Assembly (NCBI RefSeq): GCF_040227235.1
Contig: NZ_JBELNZ010000004.1
Span: 550,440-614,439, forward strand
Reading direction: 5' to 3'
DNA from: Parafrigoribacterium_A soli
GTDB lineage: Bacteria; Actinomycetota; Actinomycetes; Actinomycetales; Microbacteriaceae
DNA length: 64,000 bases
Shown here piece by piece: positions 35,640 to 44,907 of the stretch. Under the pieces are notes generated by a model that saw only the letters and a list, made by a program, of their open reading frames with translations, had not been told where the DNA came from and searched no databases. The translations under genes were made by a program, and so were the position numbers. How positions within the stretch are numbered: the stretch's first letter is position 1; the number at the start of each line of letters is the position of its first letter.

Positions 35640-37850
35640 CTACAGCGCGGCGAGCTCCTCGATCACACTGTCGCCGGGGACGACGTTGGTCATCGACGCC
35701 TCGATCTCGGCGCGGACGAGCAGCTCGTCCATGCGGCGGCGGCGCGCACGCGAGACGAGAGTCACGACGGTTCCGACCTTGCCGGCGCGACCGGTACGAC
35801 CGGCGCGGTGCAGGTAGGTCTTGTACTCGTCCGGCGGGTCGGCCTGGATCACGAGCGTGATGTCGTCGACGTGGATGCCGCGGGCGGCAACATCCGTCGC
35901 TACCAGCACGTTGACGCGACCGCTCGTCAGCAGCGAGAGATTGCGCGTGCGGCGGGACTGGTTGAGGTCACCGTGCAGGCTCGTCGCCGGAATCCCGGCC
36001 TCCTCGAGCTGGTCGGCAAGCTGCTCGGCAAAGGCGCGGGTGCGCGCGAAGATGAGCGTCTTGTTGTCGCCGGCCGCGAGTTCCTCGATGATGCGGAACT
36101 TGTCGCGCTGCTCGATGAGCAGCACGCGGTGGTCGATGGTGGACGAGGCCTGATCTTCGCCGGCGACCTCGTGAACTGCGGGGTCCTTGAGGTACTGCTT
36201 GACGAGGGTGGCGACGCCCTTGTCGAGAGTCGCGGAGAACAGCAGCTTCTGGCCGCCTTCCTTCGTCTCGTCAAGGATGCGCTGCACCGGCTCGAGGAAG
36301 CCCAGGTCGCACATGTGGTCGGCCTCGTCGAGCACGGTCACGAAGACCTCGCTCAGGTCGAGGCGGCCCTGCTCGATGAGGTCTTCGACCCGGCCGGGGG
36401 TGGCGATCACGATGTCGACGCCGCGCTGAAGGCTCGACACCTGCTTGAACTGCGGCACGCCGCCCACGATGGTCGTGGTGAACAGGCCGACGCTGCGCGC
36501 GATCGGCTGCACCGTGCGGTCGATCTGCATGGCGAGTTCGCGAGTCGGGGCCAGGATGAGGGCGCGCGGCTTGCGGCCCGGCTTGCGTCCGGCGCCTCCG
36601 TGGTTCTCCATCAGGCGCTCAACAAGCGGTGCGCCGAAGGCGATCGTCTTACCGGAGCCGGTCTTGCCGCGACCGAGGACATCCTTGCCGGCCAGGACAT
36701 CCGGAATGGTTGCTGCCTGGATCGGGAACGGCGTCTCGGCTCCCATGGCCGTGAGCTGGCGCGTCATGTTGTCGCCGATACCCAGGTCGCCCCAGGTCGT
36801 GCCATTCACCTCGGCGGCGGTGACGACCTGGGCCTCGAGGTGCTCGAGGACCACGTCTTCGTGCTGGCCGGAGTGGCCGGCGTTGCGCGCGGGGTACAAG
36901 TCGCTGTCGCGGCGTGCGGGGCGCTCGGCGAAGTCGCGACGCGGTGGGCGGTCATCGTAGGAACGCTTGGGACGGTCGTACGAGGGGCGGTCGCGAGCGG
37001 GCCGGTCGCCGTAGCTCGGACGCTCGGTGGGGGCCGGTCGCTCGGTGCGATCGCCATAGGAGGGGCGCGATGCACGGTCAGTGCCGCGATCCGCGTAGTT
37101 CGAGCGGGCCGGACGGTCGCCATAGCTCGGGCGCTCCGTGCGCTCGCCGTAGCTGGGGCGCTCGGTGCGCGGAGCGCGGTCGTTGTAGGCGGGGCGCTCG
37201 GTGCGGTCACCATAGGAGGGACGCGACGAGCGCTTGTCGTCGTAGGACGGGCGATCCGTGCGAGGCGCGCGATCGTTGTAGCTCGGACGCTCACCGCGCG
37301 GGTTGCGGTCGTTCGTGGCCGGGCGATCACCGTAGGACGGGCGAGAGGGGCGGTCGCCATAGCTCGGACGCTCATTGCGCTGCGCGCGGTCGCCGTAGGA
37401 GGCACGCTCCGTGCGCGCGGGGCGATCGCCGTAGGAGGGACGCTCGGTGCGGTCGTTGTAGCTCGGACGCTCGGTGCGCTGGGCGCGGTCGCCGTACGAG
37501 GGACGCTCGGTGCGCTGCGGGCGGTCGCCGTACGAGGGACGTTCCGTGCGCTGCGGGCGGTCGCCGTAAGACGGACGCTGAGCCCGGTCTCCGTGTGCCG
37601 CGCGCGCGGGGCGCTCGTTCGACGGCGTCCAGTTGGGACGACGATCGGATGCTGCACCCGCGCGGTCGCCGGTGCGAGAGGCGCGGTCATCCGCGTTCCA
37701 GCGCTGCTTCTTCACAGGAGCGGCGTCGGCGTGAAATCCGCGGTGTCCCTCGCTGCGGCTGCCGGGCTTGGAGCTACCGGCGGAGTTGTATTTCTTGACG
37801 GGTCGGCCGGCTGCCGGCTTTTTGCCCGCGTTGAATTTGTTTGTAGGCAT
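35640..37850 (-). CDS. DEAD-box RNA helicase with N-terminal RPSYGDR repeats
   Basis: 736 residues. Residues about 75-300 are a low-complexity tract of RPSYGDR-like units alternating with PQRTE, ARTE or APRTD. The helicase core (about 345-700) has Q-motif, GRGKTGSGKT (motif I), LILAPTRELA, TPGR, DEAD in VLDEADHMCD, SAT, ATDVAARGIHVDD and HRAGRTGRAG. It would remodel RNA, probably ribosomal or cold-related. The disordered arm is N-terminal rather than the more usual C-terminal tail. ATG 37850 follows GGAAAG. The upstream 280 bases probably hold a long leader. Confidence 0.92.
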   Translation of the reverse strand: MPTNKFNAGKKPAAGRPVKKYNSAGSSKPGSRSEGHRGFHADAAPVKKQRWNADDRASRTGDRAGAASDRRPNWTPSNERPARAAHGDRAQRPSYGDRPQRTERPSYGDRPQRTERPSYGDRAQRTERPSYNDRTERPSYGDRPARTERASYGDRAQRNERPSYGDRPSRPSYGDRPATNDRNPRGERPSYNDRAPRTDRPSYDDKRSSRPSYGDRTERPAYNDRAPRTERPSYGERTERPSYGDRPARSNYADRGTDRASRPSYGDRTERPAPTERPSYGDRPARDRPSYDRPKRSYDDRPPRRDFAERPARRDSDLYPARNAGHSGQHEDVVLEHLEAQVVTAAEVNGTTWGDLGIGDNMTRQLTAMGAETPFPIQAATIPDVLAGKDVLGRGKTGSGKTIAFGAPLVERLMENHGGAGRKPGRKPRALILAPTRELAMQIDRTVQPIARSVGLFTTTIVGGVPQFKQVSSLQRGVDIVIATPGRVEDLIEQGRLDLSEVFVTVLDEADHMCDLGFLEPVQRILDETKEGGQKLLFSATLDKGVATLVKQYLKDPAVHEVAGEDQASSTIDHRVLLIEQRDKFRIIEELAAGDNKTLIFARTRAFAEQLADQLEEAGIPATSLHGDLNQSRRTRNLSLLTSGRVNVLVATDVAARGIHVDDITLVIQADPPDEYKTYLHRAGRTGRAGKVGTVVTLVSRARRRRMDELLVRAEIEASMTNVVPGDSVIEELAAL

Positions 37851-38131
37851 GGTTCTTTCCGGGTTATGTAGTTGCATGGCAGCGCGCAACCAACAAGCTG
37901 CGCTTCTGCAGGAACCCGGGCGTTCTTTGACCAGGACCGTTCACATACGTGATTTTTCTCAGGACCTGCTCAGGAGTAGTTGAGAGGTAGAGAAACCGGC
38001 CCGAAAGACTTACAAACCCATTCGCGAGACTTCGCGATGTCTAGAGCCGACTGCACTACATTACCGGATTGCGCAGCCAAGCGCATTAGATTAGCCAGAC
38101 TCCCAGCCCTCAGCTGGCTTCCGCTCACAGA

Positions 38132-39124
38132 TTGGTCCCCAACATCAACCGGCTCTCTCGCGCAGGCTCGCCTCGACGGAAGCGTGCGGCATCCGCGTGC
38201 CTCGTGGCCCTGACGCTCCTGACCGGGCTGCTCGCCGGGTGCGCTCCTAGCGGCACCGAATCCGTGCGCGTGAAGCCGGCGGCCCAGCCGGTGTACCCGC
38301 AGGTGAAGACCGACCCCAGCATCCCGGTGACCGAGAACGTCGTCTATGGAACCGCGGACGCCGCCCCGCTCACGCTCGACATCTGCTTTCCGAAGGCGGC
38401 GACCGACGGCACCGCCGAGCAGAGTCCGCGACCGGCGCTGCTCGCGGTGCACGGCGGGAGTTGGCGGGCCGGGGACAAGTCAGACGTCAACTGGCGCGCG
38501 GTCTGCCAGTGGCTCGCGGGAAACGGCTTCATCACGTTCTCGGTGAACTACCGGCTGGCACCTCAGTACGCATTCCCGGCACAGATCGACGACGTGCGCA
38601 CCGCCGTTCGCTGGCTGCGCGACCCCGCACAGGTAACGCGCTACAACATCGATCCGAAGCGCATCGGCGCGTTTGGCGGCTCCGCGGGAGGCAACCTCGC
38701 AGCGCTCCTCGGCACGGATGGCGAGGGCTCAACCACCACGGGCGATCGCATCGCTGCCGTCGTCGACCTGAGCGGTCCGACCGATCTCACCGCGGCAGGG
38801 CTCGGTCTCGGCACCACCCCGCCGGCGTTCCAACAGGTCGAGCTCGAGTACCTCGGATGCACGAGCTTCGGAGACTGTCCACAGGCCAGGGATGCCTCCC
38901 CCAGGTACCAGGTCGACTCGAGCGACCCGCCCTTCTTCATCGGCCAGTCACTCAACGAGCGCATCCCGAAGCCGCAGTCGGATGCGCTGGTCGCCGCCCT
39001 GCGCAAGGCCGGCGTCGACACGACCTACGTCACGGTCAAGGGAACTCGTCACTCGATCGCGATGCTGAACGACGAGTTGCGCTCGCGCATTGTGGACTTC
39101 CTGCACGCCCACCTGGGCAACTGA
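38132..39124 (+). CDS. Alpha/beta-hydrolase (esterase-like) lipoprotein
   Basis: 330 residues from TTG 38132 (a weak start). The signal ends in the lipobox LLAGC (about residues 33-37), so it is probably lipid-anchored outside. The hydrolase has oxyanion-loop HGGSWRAGD, nucleophile GGSAGG, aspartate in SSDPPFFI, and histidine in GTRHSIA, the pattern of esterase/lipase family 3 and BD-FAE-like enzymes. The substrate is unknown. Confidence 0.87.
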   Translation: MVPNINRLSRAGSPRRKRAASACLVALTLLTGLLAGCAPSGTESVRVKPAAQPVYPQVKTDPSIPVTENVVYGTADAAPLTLDICFPKAATDGTAEQSPRPALLAVHGGSWRAGDKSDVNWRAVCQWLAGNGFITFSVNYRLAPQYAFPAQIDDVRTAVRWLRDPAQVTRYNIDPKRIGAFGGSAGGNLAALLGTDGEGSTTTGDRIAAVVDLSGPTDLTAAGLGLGTTPPAFQQVELEYLGCTSFGDCPQARDASPRYQVDSSDPPFFIGQSLNERIPKPQSDALVAALRKAGVDTTYVTVKGTRHSIAMLNDELRSRIVDFLHAHLGN

Positions 39125-39189
39125 GTCTCGGCTGGACTGCAAGAGTGGGTCGAGTGCTCGCGCAGCGAGTGTACTCGACCAGCGAGTAG

Positions 39190-42100
39190 CTACTGCGGCA
39201 GTAGCTCCACCCGCGGTCCCGTGCCACTCGCCTTCGCGGCACGACGATCGATTCGCCGCTCCTTCGCGCCCTCGACGAGGTAGTACAGCACCGGCAGCAC
39301 CACGAGCGTCAGCAGAGTCGACGAGACGAGCCCGCCGATGACGATGATCGCGAGCGGCTGCGAGATGAAACCGCCGTGGCCGGTGAGTCCGATGCCGAGC
39401 GGCAGCAGCGCGAAGATCGTCGCAAGCGCGGTCATCAGGATGGGCCGGAGCCTGCGCGAGGCACCGTGCACGATCGCCTCGCCCACCTTCATCCCGCGCC
39501 GTCGGTACTGGTTGATCAGGTCGACGAGCACGATGGCGTTCGTCACGACGATGCCGATGAGCATGATCACACCGATGAGCGACGGCACGCCGAGTGGAAT
39601 GCCCGAGATCACCTGCAGCGCGATCGCTCCGGTCGCCGCGAATGGCACCGAGACGAGCAGCAGCAGCGGCTGGCGCAGGCTCTTGAAGGTCGCGACCATG
39701 ACGACGTAGACGATGAGGATGGCGACCAGGAGCGCGAGCCCCAACTGGCCGAACGCGTCGCTCTGCTGCGAGGCGACGCCGCCGATCTCGGCAGTGGCTC
39801 CGGCCGGGAGATCGGCCTTCTTCACCGCGTTCGCGATGGACGCGGACGCCGTTCCCACGTCATCCGTCTTCGGCGTGACGCTGACCGTGGCGGTGCGCAC
39901 GCCCGAGCTCGTCGTGACCGTCGACGGGCCCTTGACCTTCTCGACGGTGGCGAGGTCGCTGAGCGGAACGATGCCGGTGCGCGTCGGGATGTCGAAGGAG
40001 CGCAGTTCCGCCTCGGTGGTCGGCGCTCCCGCGTTGTCGATGTAGATCGACAGGGTCTTCTCGTCGATCACGACGGAGCCGGTGGCACTGGGGTTCATCG
40101 CGGCTGTGACCATGCCGCCCACCGCGAGCTCGGTGAGTCCCGCCTCGGCCGCCTTGTGCCGGTCGACCCGCACCGCGATGTACGGCTGCTCGTCGGAGAG
40201 GTTGCTCGTGGTCTGGGCGACAACGTCGAGCTTCGAAACCTTCGCGTCGACGACATCCGCGGCCCTCTTGAGGTCGGCCTGGCTGCCCGCCTTGACGATC
40301 ACATCGACGCTGGATGACGCGAACCCGCCGCCCGCGGCCGCGAGCGTCACGTCGCCCGCATCCTTGATCGCGGCAACCCGCTTGCGCACGGTCGCCTGCA
40401 GGGCGGTCTGGTCGACATCCGGATCGGTGGTGATCGAGTAGCTGATGCCCCCGCCGCCGCCGAAGGCCGCCCGCAGCGAGGTGCCGCCCGAGCCGATCGA
40501 GGTCTGCACGGTCTTGATGCCCTTGATGTCGCGGAGCACGGATTCGACCTTCTTCGAGGCCTCGTCCTGCGCCGCGAGACTCGTGCCCGCGGGCAGCGAC
40601 TGGCTCACGTTGAGCGTGTTCTGACCGCTGCCGCCGATGAAGTTCGTCTTGAGGCCCGCCGCCATGAAGCCGCTCAGCACGAGCACGAGCACCGCCGCGA
40701 GGATCGTGACGACCGGGCGCTTCAGGGTCCAGCGGATGACCGGCAGGTACGCACGCTGCAGGCGGTTCGGATGCGCGAGCTCCTCTTCCGCGGTCCGCAG
40801 CTCGTCCGGCGTCGCGACCTCGGCACCGGCGTGCTTGTGCGCGGACTTCGACCCGAGGAACCAGTACGCGAGCACCGGAACGATGGTGAGTGCGACGAAG
40901 AGTGATGCGGCGAGCGCGATGGTCACGGTGAGCGCGAACGGGCGGAACAGTTCACCCGTGATGTCGCCCACGAGCGCGAGCGGCAGGAACACCGCGACGG
41001 TCGTGATGGTGGACGCTGTGACCGCGCCGGCGACCTCGCGCACGGCGGTCGTGATCGCCTTCCCCTTCTCCTGACCGAGGCTCACGTGCCGCTTGATGTT
41101 CTCGATCACGACGATCGAGTCGTCGACCACTCGACCGATCGCGATCGTGAGCGCACCGAGCGTGATGATGTTGAGCGTGTAGCCGGAGGCCTGCATCCCG
41201 ATGAAGGTGATGAGCACCGACACCGGGATCGAGATCGCCGTCACGAGCGTCGAGCGGATCGACAGCAGGAACACGAGGATCACGATCACCGCGAAGACGA
41301 GGCCGAGCAGGCCCTCCGTGGCGAGGCTGTCGATCGACTGCTGGATGAACGGGGCTTGGTCGAAGACGACCGTGAACTTGGTGTTGTGGCCGATCGCATC
41401 CTCGAGCCCCGGGATCGCCTTCTGCACGACCTTCGAGACGGCGACGGTGTTGCCGGCCGGGGTCTTCGAGACGGCGATCGTGATCGACGGTTCGCCGTTG
41501 ACGCGGGAGATTCCGGTGACCGGGTCGTCCTTGATCTCGACGGAGGCGACATCCGAGATCGTCTTCGGCTCGGGCGTCACAACCGGTGCCGAAGCCCCAA
41601 GCCGCGGGTCGGTCGGGGTGGCCTGAGGTGCCGCGGCACCGAGCAGCGGGAGTTCGCCGATTTGCTTGACCGTCGTGATCTTCGAGCCGGCCTGAACGGT
41701 GAGGGTCTCGTCGTTCTCGGTGATCGAGCCCGATGGCAGCAGCGAGCCGTTGGCGCCGAGGGCGTCGCGGATGGCCTGGGTGGTGAGTCCCGCGGCGGCG
41801 AGCTTGTCGGCATCCGGGGTGATCACGACGCGCTGGCCTGTCGTGCCGAGCAGCGTCGCCTGGCTGACGCCGTCAAGCTGCTGGATGTCGGTCAGGGTCG
41901 AGCGAGACAGTGCGGCCGAGAGGTCCCGGGCATTCAGGTCGCTGGTGACCGCGATCTGCACGACGGGAAGGTCGCCGAGGCTGAAGGTGAGCACCTGCGG
42001 CTCGACATCCTTGGGCAGCCTCGACGAGATGCGGTTGATCGCACTCTGCACCTTCTGCTCGGCTGTGGCGAGGTTGGTGCCGTAGTTGAACGAGGCGGTC

Positions 42101-42375
42101 ACGGTGGAGCTGTTCGCGCTCGAGGTGGCGGTCGTGGTGTCGAGCCCCTCGACGCCCTGGATCGCGGTCTCGATCGGGGTGCTGACATCCGTATTGACGA
42201 CCTCGGGCGAGGCACCCGGATAGCTCGTCGCGATGAACAGCTGCGGCAGCGACAGCGAGGGGATGAGCTCCTGCCTGAGCGAGGTGAGTGCGATGCCACC
42301 GAAGATGCCGATCACGATCGTGACCAGGGCGATCAGCGCGCGATTGCGAAGGCTGAAGACGGATAGCAGATGCAC
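39190..42375 (-). CDS. RND-family efflux permease (AcrB/HAE1-like)
   Basis: 1061 residues. The 12-helix RND layout has two large extracytoplasmic loops; FIATSYPGASPEVVNTDVSTPIETAIQGVEGL and the second-half GVVSSTLLTLVVLPVLYYLVEG are HAE1-type. It exports drugs or lipids using the proton gradient. No adaptor gene is nearby, as is usual in monoderm bacteria. GTG 42375 follows AGGAGAG with eight-base spacing. Confidence 0.92.
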   Translation of the reverse strand: MHLLSVFSLRNRALIALVTIVIGIFGGIALTSLRQELIPSLSLPQLFIATSYPGASPEVVNTDVSTPIETAIQGVEGLDTTTATSSANSSTVTASFNYGTNLATAEQKVQSAINRISSRLPKDVEPQVLTFSLGDLPVVQIAVTSDLNARDLSAALSRSTLTDIQQLDGVSQATLLGTTGQRVVITPDADKLAAAGLTTQAIRDALGANGSLLPSGSITENDETLTVQAGSKITTVKQIGELPLLGAAAPQATPTDPRLGASAPVVTPEPKTISDVASVEIKDDPVTGISRVNGEPSITIAVSKTPAGNTVAVSKVVQKAIPGLEDAIGHNTKFTVVFDQAPFIQQSIDSLATEGLLGLVFAVIVILVFLLSIRSTLVTAISIPVSVLITFIGMQASGYTLNIITLGALTIAIGRVVDDSIVVIENIKRHVSLGQEKGKAITTAVREVAGAVTASTITTVAVFLPLALVGDITGELFRPFALTVTIALAASLFVALTIVPVLAYWFLGSKSAHKHAGAEVATPDELRTAEEELAHPNRLQRAYLPVIRWTLKRPVVTILAAVLVLVLSGFMAAGLKTNFIGGSGQNTLNVSQSLPAGTSLAAQDEASKKVESVLRDIKGIKTVQTSIGSGGTSLRAAFGGGGGISYSITTDPDVDQTALQATVRKRVAAIKDAGDVTLAAAGGGFASSSVDVIVKAGSQADLKRAADVVDAKVSKLDVVAQTTSNLSDEQPYIAVRVDRHKAAEAGLTELAVGGMVTAAMNPSATGSVVIDEKTLSIYIDNAGAPTTEAELRSFDIPTRTGIVPLSDLATVEKVKGPSTVTTSSGVRTATVSVTPKTDDVGTASASIANAVKKADLPAGATAEIGGVASQQSDAFGQLGLALLVAILIVYVVMVATFKSLRQPLLLLVSVPFAATGAIALQVISGIPLGVPSLIGVIMLIGIVVTNAIVLVDLINQYRRRGMKVGEAIVHGASRRLRPILMTALATIFALLPLGIGLTGHGGFISQPLAIIVIGGLVSSTLLTLVVLPVLYYLVEGAKERRIDRRAAKASGTGPRVELLPQ

Positions 42376-42502
42376 GAAGGTTCTCTCCTGAGGATGCTGC
42401 GTGCCACGGGTGTCGGCACGGACTGGTGCACGACCGCGTGCTCTCTCGAAAGTAGTCCAGTCACTCCGCCCCCGCATACTCCGGCGGGATGACCTTGGAG
42501 CG

Positions 42503-43924
42503 CTAGACGACCTCCGCAAGGAAGCCCTGATCGCCCAGCGGAATGCGGGAGAGCGAGCCCCAGGCCGTCGCGAGTGCCGCGACCGCACGATCCGTCTCGT
42601 CTCTGGAGTAGGAGAACGGCACCCGCAGAAAACGCTCGAAGGCGCCGTCGATGCCGAAGCGCGGGCCCGCCGCGAGCAGCAGCCCCTCGTTTCGAGCCGC
42701 GAGCGTCAATTGCGAGCTGACCGGATGCCCGAGGCCAACCCACAGGGTCAGACCGCCCTGCACGCGCGGCACGCTCCACTCCGGAAAGGTCTCTCTCAGC
42801 GCGCCGACCAGGTGGTCTCGCCCCAGCCTCAACTGCTCCCGCCGCACCTCGAGCACGGCGTCCATGTCGTCGAGGAGGTTCTTCACGAGCAGCTGCTCGA
42901 GGATCGGAGTGCCGAGGTCGCCCGCGCTCCTGGCCCGCACGAGCCGGTGAATGAGGGTGCGTTCGGCGCGGATCCAGCCGATGCGCACGCCGCCCCACAC
43001 CGTCTTGCCGACGGATCCGATGAGCACGGCGCCCGGGGCACCGTCGCCGAACGGCAAATGCTCCTCCCGGCGATCGATAGACAGCTCGGCCATCGTCTCG
43101 TCGGCGATGAGCGTCGTGCCCTGCCGCGCGGCGAGCGCGAGGGTGCGCTCGCGCAAGTCCTCGGACATCGTGCGGCCGGTCGGGTTGTGGAAGTCGGGCA
43201 TGAGGTAGCCAAGGGCTGGGCTCGTGCGCTGGATGGCCTGCTCGAGCGCGGACTCGTCCCAGCCGTCCTCGGTCGTCACGCTCACCGGAACGAGTCGCGC
43301 CCCGGTCGCCCGCAACGCCTCGTAGGCGTGTGGATAGCTCGGCGATTCGACGAGGGCGCTGTCGCCGCGACCGAGCAGGGTGCGAGCGAGAAGGGCGATG
43401 GCGTGCTGGGCGCCGATCGTGACCATCACCTGCTCCGGGTCGGTGGGCAGTCCGCGGGCCGTGTACCGGTTGGCGATCGCCTCACGCAGCTGCGGCAGGC
43501 CGACGGGATCGAAGCCGCTGCCCCCCAGGTACGCGGGGAGTTCGGCGGCGGCCCTGGCTGCGGCATCCGCGAGCCCCGGCAGTGCGGGCATCGTTGCCTT
43601 GCTGAAGTCCAGGTAACCGGCATGGCCGGTGTCGAGCGCGACGGGAGCGCGGGCGGGCAGGCGCGCGACGCTGCCGGAGCCGCGCACGCTGCTGAGGTAT
43701 CCGGAGTCGCGCAGTTCCCCGTAGGCGGCGGTGACCGTGGTGCGGCTGACGCCGAGTTGCGCGGCGAGGTCTCGCTCCGCGGCGATGCGGGTGCCGAGGG
43801 GAATGCGTCCGTCGAGCACGAGCAGCCGGATGCGGTCGGCGAGCGCCACGTATGCCGAGGTCGTCGTCGAGTCCCGCCATCCGCTCAGCAGCGAGGCCAA
43901 AGCGCGGGCCGAAAGGGATGCCAT
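42503..43924 (-). CDS. MocR-type regulator (GntR HTH + aminotransferase domain)
   Basis: 473 residues. An N-terminal GntR winged helix (about 15-85; IPLGTRIAAERDLAAQLGVSRTTVTAAYGELRDSGYL) joins an aminotransferase class I domain with SYPHAYEALRA, PDFHNPTGRTM and a PLP lysine in GSVGKTVWGGVRIGW (about residue 307). MocR regulators sense PLP or related ligands. The gene is divergent from a YczE-type gene. ATG 43924 lies six bases after TATAGT with no ribosome site, so it is probably leaderless. Confidence 0.92.
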   Translation of the reverse strand: MASLSARALASLLSGWRDSTTTSAYVALADRIRLLVLDGRIPLGTRIAAERDLAAQLGVSRTTVTAAYGELRDSGYLSSVRGSGSVARLPARAPVALDTGHAGYLDFSKATMPALPGLADAAARAAAELPAYLGGSGFDPVGLPQLREAIANRYTARGLPTDPEQVMVTIGAQHAIALLARTLLGRGDSALVESPSYPHAYEALRATGARLVPVSVTTEDGWDESALEQAIQRTSPALGYLMPDFHNPTGRTMSEDLRERTLALAARQGTTLIADETMAELSIDRREEHLPFGDGAPGAVLIGSVGKTVWGGVRIGWIRAERTLIHRLVRARSAGDLGTPILEQLLVKNLLDDMDAVLEVRREQLRLGRDHLVGALRETFPEWSVPRVQGGLTLWVGLGHPVSSQLTLAARNEGLLLAAGPRFGIDGAFERFLRVPFSYSRDETDRAVAALATAWGSLSRIPLGDQGFLAEVV

Positions 43925-43925
43925 G

Positions 43926-43985
43926 AGGCCACTATAGGCAAATTGGCCTCTTGTCATAAGGCCACTTTGGGAATTGGATACAGCT
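43926..43985. promoter_or_regulatory. Shared divergent promoter/operator of the MocR and YczE genes
   Basis: AGGCCACTATAGG (43926-43938) and AGGCCACTTTGG (43959-43970) are direct repeats 33 bases apart; TGGCCT at 43944-43949 forms an inverted partner. TATAGT (minus) and TTGGAT (plus, 43974-43979) each lie six bases before a start codon. Confidence 0.65.
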
Positions 43986-44711
43986 ATGGTTTCCGTTGTG
44001 CACCCCTCCCGCCGTCTTCCCCTTCGCTACACGCAACTGCTGATCGGCCTCTTTCTCTACGGGATCGCGATCGCGATGATGGTGCAGGCGGCGGTCGGTA
44101 TCGCGCCGTGGGACGTGCTCTCGCAGGGCATCTCGATCCACACCGGGATCCCGTTCGGATGGGTGACCAACCTGGTTGGAATCGTCGTGCTGCTGCTGTG
44201 GATCCCGATCCGGCAGAAGCCGGGCATCGGCACGGTGCTCAACGTGCTGCTCATCGGACCCAGCGCCCAGCTCGGCCTCGGCATCATCCCGACACCGACG
44301 ATCCTATGGGAGCAGATCCTGCTCTTCACCGGCGGCCTCGTGCTGCTGGCGATCGCCACGGGCCTCTATCTCGGCGCGCGCTTCGGACCGGGGCCGCGCG
44401 ACGGACTGATGACCGGCATCCACAACAAGTGGGGCTGGCGCATCTGGGTCGTGCGCGCCTCGATCGAGCTCTGCGTGCTGGCCATCGGATGGCTGCTCGG
44501 CGGCAACGTCGGCTTCGGCACGCTCGCCTTCGCGCTGCTCGTCGGCCCGCTCGTGCACATCGCGATGCCCCTGCTGGTCATCAAGGACCGCAGCGGCGCA
44601 CCGGTGGAACCCCTCGAGCCCGCACAGGACGCCAGCGGCGAGAGAAGCGAACTCGCGAAGGGGGATACGCCTCCCGCCGCCGAGCAGCTGCTCCCGCCGC
44701 GAGGCATCTAG
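43986..44711 (+). CDS. YczE/YitT-type membrane protein
   Basis: 241 residues, about five hydrophobic segments. The segments PLRYTQLLIGLFLYGIAIAMMVQAAVGIAPWDVLSQG and GWRIWVVRASIEL match YczE-family proteins, whose genes commonly pair with MocR regulators, as here. A transport role for a vitamin B6-related or other compound is inference. ATG 43986 is preferred; a TTG at 43974 overlaps the -10. Confidence 0.88.
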   Translation: MVSVVHPSRRLPLRYTQLLIGLFLYGIAIAMMVQAAVGIAPWDVLSQGISIHTGIPFGWVTNLVGIVVLLLWIPIRQKPGIGTVLNVLLIGPSAQLGLGIIPTPTILWEQILLFTGGLVLLAIATGLYLGARFGPGPRDGLMTGIHNKWGWRIWVVRASIELCVLAIGWLLGGNVGFGTLAFALLVGPLVHIAMPLLVIKDRSGAPVEPLEPAQDASGERSELAKGDTPPAAEQLLPPRGI

Positions 44712-44756
44712 CGCACTTACTCTCGCCCTCATCGGCCGACGGATTAGGACTATGCG

Positions 44757-44898
44757 TCGCCGGGGATAAAGCGGGAAGGCGAGGGTGTGGTGGGCCTCTT
44801 GGCGCGCTGGAGCTATGAGGAGCGCGCAGCGATCCTGCGACGCCAGCGCCGACGGAGCCTGCGACGGCGGTTCAGCCTTACCGCTTTATCCCCGGCGA
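44757..44898. repeat. 18-bp perfect inverted repeat, 106-base spacer
   Basis: TCGCCGGGGATAAAGCGG (44757-44774) is complementary to 44881-44898. It lies between convergent genes and could be a transcription end signal for both or a non-coding element. Confidence 0.75.
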
Positions 44899-44907
44899 CA
44901 GCACGCG

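Noticed and set aside
36900..37700. Regular repeats that might suggest a CRISPR array
   Set aside because: The units are variable codons for RPSYGDR in a coding frame, with no constant repeat/spacer pattern and no cas genes.
35595..37871. Long plus-strand open frame opposite the helicase
   Set aside because: Its Val/Ala/Arg/Thr periodic product is the antisense of the RPSYGDR repeat tract; the minus strand has full helicase motifs.
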